Below are positions 5,681-6,270 of a stretch of 6,270 nucleotides of DNA, one piece after another. The stretch covers positions 1-6,270 of the forward strand of contig JADFJZ010000096.1 in NCBI GenBank assembly GCA_022565195.1. The letters are read 5' to 3'. The number at the start of each line of letters is the position of its first letter. Positions within the stretch are counted from its first letter, which is position 1. The stretch comes from Planctomycetota bacterium. Its GTDB lineage: Bacteria; Planctomycetota; Phycisphaerae; UBA1845; CAIVHJ01. The notes beneath the pieces are model-generated. The model was given only the letters and a program-made list of their open reading frames with translations, was not told the DNA's origin and ran no database searches. The position numbers and the translations under genes are program-made.

Positions 5681-6270
5681 GGGTTCATAAAAACAAGGAT
5701 GGTACGTTCCGAGTTAGGGACGCACAAGGCAATATATATTCCAGTAGACATCTCATTGTAGCGTCTGGAGTTTCAGAGTCCTATACGCCTGACATAGAGG
5801 GCATTGAGCTTGCGGAGAGCTATGCGGAAGTATCTATTCATCCTGAAGATTTTGCTGGCCAAAGCGTGCTTATTGTCGGTAAGGGCAACTCTGCCTTTGA
5901 GACTGCCGAGAATCTTATTGGAGCAACAAGCTTGATGCACCTTGTAAGCCCTACGCCACTTAAGCTTGCATGGAAAAGCCATTATGTTGGCCATGTGCGA
6001 GCTGTGAACCTTACCTTAGCCGACACGTATCTTCTGAAATCGCAGAATGTGTTTCTTGACGCAACTGTCAGGAAGATCGAAAAACGTGCGGACGGAGAGC
6101 TTGTTGCGCATATTTGCTATTCGCACGCTCAAAACGAAGAGGAGGAATTGATCTATGATCGCATTATCCTCTGCACAGGGTTCCGTTTTGACACATCTAT
6201 TTTCGATGGGTCGTGCATGCCCAAACTTGCAATAAATGATCGTTTTCCAATGCAGACAAGCGCATGGGAG
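5590..6270 (+). CDS. FOXRED2-like FAD/NAD(P)-dependent oxidoreductase, missing N-terminus and running off the window
   Basis: The frame beginning at ATG 5590 stays open for 227 codons to the window end. Family similarity starts at about 5608 with DMVRYLSGFANHFDLKIRYG, a block that lies roughly 100 residues into flavin monooxygenase-like FOXRED2 proteins. It continues with SRHLIVASGVSE, PEDFAGQSVLIVGKGNSAFE (an NAD(P)-binding Rossmann loop, GKGNSA at residues 97-102 of this frame), LAWKSHYVGHVRAVN, LLKSQNVFL and IILCTGFRFD. The N-terminal FAD-binding GxGxxG domain is not encoded anywhere in the upstream DNA in any frame I examined. Codon use favours A/T third positions (ctt, gtt, att), unlike the genes to the left, and GC is about 43% in a hand-counted 60-nt sample. 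If this is real genomic DNA, it is a truncated pseudogene or a captured fragment. If it is an assembly join, the gene itself may be intact elsewhere. The C-terminus lies beyond the window. Confidence 0.8.
   Translation, partial: MVGGRLDMVRYLSGFANHFDLKIRYGTRVLRVHKNKDGTFRVRDAQGNIYSSRHLIVASGVSESYTPDIEGIELAESYAEVSIHPEDFAGQSVLIVGKGNSAFETAENLIGATSLMHLVSPTPLKLAWKSHYVGHVRAVNLTLADTYLLKSQNVFLDATVRKIEKRADGELVAHICYSHAQNEEEELIYDRIILCTGFRFDTSIFDGSCMPKLAINDRFPMQTSAWE
5600..5611. other. Probable breakpoint: rearrangement or chimeric assembly join
   Basis: To the left is GC-rich DNA with a coupled pair of membrane-protein ORFs in frames that stop abruptly. To the right, oxidoreductase homology begins in mid-domain at the Asp codon at 5608, in a different frame, with AT-rich codon use. 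No insertion-sequence ends, target-site duplication or tRNA are seen at the boundary. Its exact position is uncertain by 10-20 nt because the join is inferred from where protein similarity begins. The composition dip already starts near 5520, but the aromatic-rich codons there can explain it. Confidence 0.5.

Noticed and set aside
5773..5994. A 73-codon minus-strand frame
   Set aside because: It is antisense to the conserved NAD(P)-binding part of the oxidoreductase and has no recognisable feature.

Overview
This window looks like a GC-rich bacterial chromosome segment. The style of its proteins suggests a planctomycete: a tandem-repeat protein with TGxWP units, a secreted LTPEQ-type helical protein, and a family 2 glycosyltransferase with a long loose N-terminus. 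That assignment is inferred from recalled protein families and was not tested by any search. No rRNA, tRNA, CRISPR array, transposase or complete mobile element is visible.

Positions 65-4900 are an unbroken run of minus-strand genes. In transcription order these are: a two-domain glycosyltransferase (4900-3557); a secreted helical protein with a good Shine-Dalgarno and an upstream TATAAT (3436-2426); a small hypothetical protein (2387-2166); a MNT-like nucleotidyltransferase (2203-1718); endonuclease V (1721-1029); and a protein made of four exact 74-residue repeats (946-65). The four genes between 3436 and 1029 touch or overlap: a TTGA stop/start is possible at 2426-2429, there is a 38-nt overlap at 2166-2203, and there is a GTGA overlap at 1718-1721. 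They probably form one operon. Its most interesting part is the small protein/nucleotidyltransferase pair, which resembles a toxin-antitoxin-like or modification cassette and is translationally coupled to a deoxyinosine-specific nuclease.

After a divergent intergenic region (4901-5015), plus-strand genes begin. A membrane-anchored 168-residue protein of unknown function is followed through a TGATG junction by the start of a small hydrophobic ORF. At about 5600-5611 the sequence changes character. From there to the window end it is AT-richer and encodes, in a different frame, the central part of a FOXRED2-like FAD/NAD(P)-dependent oxidoreductase. The N-terminal FAD-binding segment of that oxidoreductase is absent. 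The abrupt start of homology inside the family, together with the composition shift, points to a rearrangement breakpoint or a chimeric assembly join.
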